Part shown: positions 15,650 to 18,580 of the stretch, piece after piece
Position numbering within the stretch: position 1 is the stretch's first letter
Layout: every line of letters starts with the position of its first letter
DNA from: Chloroflexia bacterium
GTDB lineage: Bacteria; Chloroflexota; Chloroflexia; Thermomicrobiales; UBA6265
Length of the DNA stretch: 18,580 nt
Assembly: GCA_013696265.1 (NCBI GenBank)
Contig: JACCYX010000232.1
Location: 1-18,580, forward strand
Direction: 5' to 3'
Translations under genes and position numbers: made by a program
The notes under the pieces: generated by a model
Told to the model about the DNA's origin: nothing
The model's input: the letters and a program-made list of their open reading frames with translations, nothing else
Databases searched by the model: none

Positions 15650-16924
15650 TCATTCGTCGTGTTCGCCGGGAGGGTGCCGGCGGACGCCGGGCAGGCTGCC
15701 AAGCCCACGCAATCGGCGCCACGCTCCAGAATCGCTCATGCGCAATAGCGTCGCAGATTTTGGCCCGGTCGTCACCCCCGCGTCACTCGCGAGTAGGTCC
15801 GCTTTCGACGCCCACTGCCACGGGGCACGGGCCCTGAGCGCACGGTCGGCGCGCCGGGCCCGGTCGACCGGCGAGATGACGTCGTCGGCAATCGCCTCAG
15901 CGTATTGCCGGAGCGAGACGGCCCCGTAATCGTCAATCGCCACGGCGTTTGCGATCGTCCTGGCGGCAGCCTCGCAGACCTCCAGGTTGGCGGAAAGCCC
16001 GTCCCGGTTGAGCGGGTTGGTGACGCCCACCAGGTCGTTGACCACCAGCACGTGATCGGTGTGGAACGCGTTTCGGGTGTCGAAGCCACCAGTGGGCACA
16101 ACCTCGGTCATGTACGACTCCAGCGTCAGATTGGCGAGGCAATCGCGGACCGGGGGCAACCGCTCTATTTCGTCGAGGTACTCGCTGATGTGACGGGCGC
16201 TGACCATCGCATCCTCCAGCGACATTGCGACGGCGAGCGTGAGGGAATCCAGACCCGGGATCACCGACCCATAGCCAGGCGAACCCCACGATGCGTCGTG
16301 ACGGAAGGAAAGAACCCGATAACCGGTGTCTCCCGCGCCCAACCGATCACGAACTTCATCGCCAGTTGCGGCGTATCGGCGCTTGCCGAGGTGCATCAGT
16401 TCGGTGGGCATCCAGTCTGGTCGCAAACCGAGTTGACCCGCCAGCCGGGGGTCGGATTCGTCAGCCAGCACTACCAGATCGGCGGCGTATGATTGACCGT
16501 CGCCGCGCCGGACACCGGCGACAAAACCCTGGTCCCAGAGGAACTCCGTCACCGTCGCATCCGGTACGACCAGGACGCCTTTCGACACCAACAACGCTTT
16601 GAGCTCTTCCAACAGGTGACTGTGCTCGATCGCCATCCAGTCTGACTGTTCCCGGATACGCTCGGCAGCGGTGCCGGTCAGGTCGACGTGGGCAATCCGG
16701 GTCACCGGCATGGCGCGATCGAGGGTGGGTGGCAGACCGATCGCGCGCAGGTCGGACGCCATGACGATGCCGGGAAAGTCAGACTTGCGTCCCGGCGGGA
16801 TCACCTGTTCCAGCACCACTACCTCAGCCGGCACGCCGGTCAGCAGCGACGCCAGCACGAGGCCGGAGATGCCCGCGCCGACGATCACGATGCGTGGCTG
16901 ATGTCGGGATTCGATAGCCGCCAT
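15650..16924 (-). CDS. fixC: FixC-like FAD-dependent oxidoreductase (ETF-quinone oxidoreductase family)
   Basis: The 424-residue flavoprotein opens with a dinucleotide-binding motif, GAGISG at 16-21, and LEQVIPPGRKSDFPGIVMAS (38-57) resembles the FixC segment after the first FAD strand. A C-terminal FAD-contact region near 275-315 reads HVLVVNDLVGVTNP, where FixC and related enzymes usually have GDAAG, so it is divergent. It starts 4 nt after the etfA stop and is surely co-transcribed. In FixABC systems this protein takes electrons from the ETF pair and passes them to quinone. FixX, the ferredoxin-like partner, is not encoded after it. The etfBA context is the main reason for choosing FixC over a generic monooxygenase; the exact acceptor is unknown. 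Confidence 0.78.
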   Translation of the reverse strand: MAAIESRHQPRIVIVGAGISGLVLASLLTGVPAEVVVLEQVIPPGRKSDFPGIVMASDLRAIGLPPTLDRAMPVTRIAHVDLTGTAAERIREQSDWMAIEHSHLLEELKALLVSKGVLVVPDATVTEFLWDQGFVAGVRRGDGQSYAADLVVLADESDPRLAGQLGLRPDWMPTELMHLGKRRYAATGDEVRDRLGAGDTGYRVLSFRHDASWGSPGYGSVIPGLDSLTLAVAMSLEDAMVSARHISEYLDEIERLPPVRDCLANLTLESYMTEVVPTGGFDTRNAFHTDHVLVVNDLVGVTNPLNRDGLSANLEVCEAAARTIANAVAIDDYGAVSLRQYAEAIADDVISPVDRARRADRALRARAPWQWASKADLLASDAGVTTGPKSATLLRMSDSGAWRRLRGLGSLPGVRRHPPGEHDE

Positions 16925-16928
16925 CAGG

Positions 16929-17918
16929 CTAATCCGCCATCGCCTTGAGTTGCCGGATCAGGGCGGGCACGACCTCGAAGAGATCGCCGACGATCCCGAA
17001 TGAGGCGACCTTGAAGATCGGAGCGTCCGGATCGCGGTTGATGGCGACGATGTGGTCGGCGCCCGACATCCCGACGAGGTGCTGCGGCGCCCCCGAGATT
17101 CCCACCGCGAGGTAGAGCTTCGGCGTCACCGTGTGCCCGGTCGATCCCACCTGGTCGGCGTGGGACCGCCAGCCCGCCCCGACCGTGGCGCCGGACGCCC
17201 CGACCGCGGCGTCGAGCACTTCAGCAAGCTCCTCGACCAGCGCGAAGTTTTCGGCCTTGCCCAGGCCGCGCCCACCCGAGACGATCCGCGCTGCCGATGT
17301 GAGCCCCTTCGCCCCGGCCCGGTGCTCCGACTTTTCGACGAGCGAGGCACGGAGGTCGTCCGGGTCGATGGATACCTCGATGGATTCGATGGGTGCTGAC
17401 GATGTGCCGGGCTCCGCCCTGGGGAACGCGCCGGGCGCGACCGTGACCAGGGCGGGAGCGGATCCGGGGAAGCTCACGGACGTTTGCACCCGTCCCCCAA
17501 GCACCACGCGGGTGGCGACCAACCGGCCAGCATCGAGCGTGAGACCGGTCGCGTCCGGCACGAGCGCGACATCGAGGCGGGCTGATACCCGCGCCGCGTA
17601 ATCGCGCCCGGTGATGGAGCTCGGGAGCAGCACGGCGGACGGGTCGAGGTTTCGGATCAACGACGTCACCGCCCCGACCCAGGGACCGGGCAGGAACGGA
17701 GTTAGTTCGTCGTGCTCGACAACGACGATCCGATCCACGCCCTCGATTCTCGCAAGCTCAGAGGCGATCCCGGCCACGTCCGAGCCGGGCACGGCGACGA
17801 CGACCTCACCCCCCTTTTCATCAGCCAGGCGGTGCGCGGCGGTAATCATCTCCAGGCAAACCGCACGGAGCTTGCCGTTGTGGTGTTCCCCGATGACGAG
17901 GATGTCCGTGGAACTCAT
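16929..17918 (-). CDS. etfA: Electron transfer flavoprotein alpha subunit (FixB)
   Basis: The 329-residue alpha subunit binds FAD in its C-terminal domain. The signature is complete: IVSGGRGLGKAENF (about 212-225), VGAGWRSHADQVGSTGHTV (about 246-264), GISGAPQHLVGMSGAD (273-288) and APIFKVASFGIVGDLFEVVP. The N-terminal half is the ETF nucleotide-binding-like fold (ILVIGEHHNGKLR). The ATG at 17918 overlaps the etfB stop by ATGA; an in-frame ATG at 17942 would add eight residues and a longer overlap, so I prefer the former. It pairs with etfB upstream and the FixC-like gene downstream. Whether it is a simple respiratory ETF or a bifurcating FixAB type cannot be settled by eye. Confidence 0.94.
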   Translation of the reverse strand: MSSTDILVIGEHHNGKLRAVCLEMITAAHRLADEKGGEVVVAVPGSDVAGIASELARIEGVDRIVVVEHDELTPFLPGPWVGAVTSLIRNLDPSAVLLPSSITGRDYAARVSARLDVALVPDATGLTLDAGRLVATRVVLGGRVQTSVSFPGSAPALVTVAPGAFPRAEPGTSSAPIESIEVSIDPDDLRASLVEKSEHRAGAKGLTSAARIVSGGRGLGKAENFALVEELAEVLDAAVGASGATVGAGWRSHADQVGSTGHTVTPKLYLAVGISGAPQHLVGMSGADHIVAINRDPDAPIFKVASFGIVGDLFEVVPALIRQLKAMAD

Positions 17919-18580
17919 GTCAGCTTCCGCTCCCGCAGCCACGTCACCAGTTCCGCGGCTGCCTGCTCGGCCGGCACGCCCTGAACGATGATGCCCTCGG
18001 TCTCACGCTCGATTGCCATCGGGTCCGACCACGCCAGCCGCGCCGTTCGCCCGGCCTCCTCGACTGCGACGACCGGGATGGTCTTCTTCTTCGCGGTCAT
18101 CACCCCGCGCAGCGTGGGGAACCGTTGCGCTCCATCCCGGCCCGAGAGCACCATCAACACCGCGGGCAAGGGCACGGCGACGAGCTCCTTGCTGGCCTCG
18201 GCGTCGCGATTGACGCGAAGCGATTGGCCATTGACCTCGACGTGCGTGACGAGCGACACATGCGGCCAGCGGAGCAGGTCTGCCACTTGTGGGCCGACCT
18301 GACCCGTTTCGTAGTCATCCGTCGATTGCCCGGCCAACACCAGGTCGAAGTCATGCTTGCAAATTTCATCGGTCAGGATGCGCGCGGTCGCCAACGAATC
18401 GATCTCGTTGTGATCGGGCAGGTCGATCAGGATCGCCTCGTCGGCCCCAGTCGCCAGCGCGCGCAACAGCACCTCCTTCGCCTCGGACGGTCCGGCGGTG
18501 ATGACGGTCACGGTCGCGCCGAAGCGCTCCTTGATGCCGATCGCCTCACCGACGGCGTAGGCGTCGTAAGTGTTAATCAC
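17915..18580 (-). CDS. etfB: Electron transfer flavoprotein beta subunit (FixA), 5' end outside window
   Basis: This is the C-terminal 221 or so residues of ETF-beta. The first codon at the right edge is GTG, but it is an internal valine: VINTYDAYAVGEAIGIKE aligns with the family's segment about 35-40 residues from the true start, so the beginning lies outside the window. Motifs seen are LLRALATGADEAILI, LVLAGQSTDDYETGQVGPQVA and the ETF-beta signature region with KELVAVPLPAVLMVLSG and TLRGVMTAKKKTIPVV. It binds AMP or a second FAD in bifurcating ETFs and forms a heterodimer with EtfA. Its stop overlaps etfA by ATGA, making etfB-etfA-fixC one transcript. Confidence 0.95.
   Translation of the reverse strand: MINTYDAYAVGEAIGIKERFGATVTVITAGPSEAKEVLLRALATGADEAILIDLPDHNEIDSLATARILTDEICKHDFDLVLAGQSTDDYETGQVGPQVADLLRWPHVSLVTHVEVNGQSLRVNRDAEASKELVAVPLPAVLMVLSGRDGAQRFPTLRGVMTAKKKTIPVVAVEEAGRTARLAWSDPMAIERETEGIIVQGVPAEQAAAELVTWLRERKLT

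Overview
The window is gene-dense, GC-rich bacterial DNA coding on both strands. It looks like a chromosomal segment from a deep-branching, high-GC bacterium. An uncultured Chloroflexota member near Thermomicrobia is my best guess. The basis is gene content, GTG/TTG starts, a long-form HisG and short interspersed repeats carrying a GTCATTTCGAGC-type core. This placement is inference only; no rRNA or other phylogenetic marker is present.

Layout. (1) 1-1148, plus strand: a zinc-ribbon protein of unknown function, whose frame is open to the left edge, overlaps by ATGA a methenyl-THF cyclohydrolase/cyclodeaminase-family gene. (2) 1149-1515: a convergent gap with a MITE-like inverted-repeat element of about 246 bp. 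(3) 1516-3042, minus strand: a comM/yifB-type AAA ATPase, divergent from a small DUF983 membrane protein (3214-3588, plus). (4) 3747-9665, plus strand: a histidine operon hisG-hisC-hisB-hisH-hisA-hisF-hisI. Most junctions overlap by ATGA or GTGA (hisC/B, hisB/H, hisA/F, hisF/I). A repeat sits between hisG and hisC, and 46 nt separate hisH from hisA. (5) 9678-13229, plus strand: a HIT-family protein with an extra C-terminal region, a multi-pass transporter-like protein, and a class I/II PLP aminotransferase of unknown substrate. (6) 13230-13523: a convergent gap holding a second copy of the interspersed repeat, a palindrome and a long hairpin. (7) 18580-13524, minus strand: etfB (cut by the right edge), etfA and a FixC-like flavoprotein. 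These are followed by a VOC/glyoxalase-fold protein and a 1-pyrroline-5-carboxylate dehydrogenase, which appear to have their own promoter.

How the genes work together. The his cluster encodes PRPP to PR-ATP (HisG), PR-AMP ring opening (HisI), isomerisation (HisA), cyclisation with glutamine (HisH/HisF), dehydration (HisB) and transamination (HisC). Histidinol-phosphatase, hisD and a standalone hisE are not in the window. HisI is about 200 residues longer than a plain PRA-cyclohydrolase. Its extension carries a weak MazG/HisE-like acidic signature, so it might supply the missing PR-ATP pyrophosphohydrolase step; this is the most interesting lead here. The etfBA-fixC block suggests electron transfer from flavoprotein dehydrogenases to quinone or ferredoxin, and the adjacent P5C dehydrogenase points to proline/arginine catabolism.

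I found no rRNA, tRNA, CRISPR array, phage, intact transposase or obvious defence system. The window is mostly housekeeping, with a few unusual domain architectures and several short repeats.
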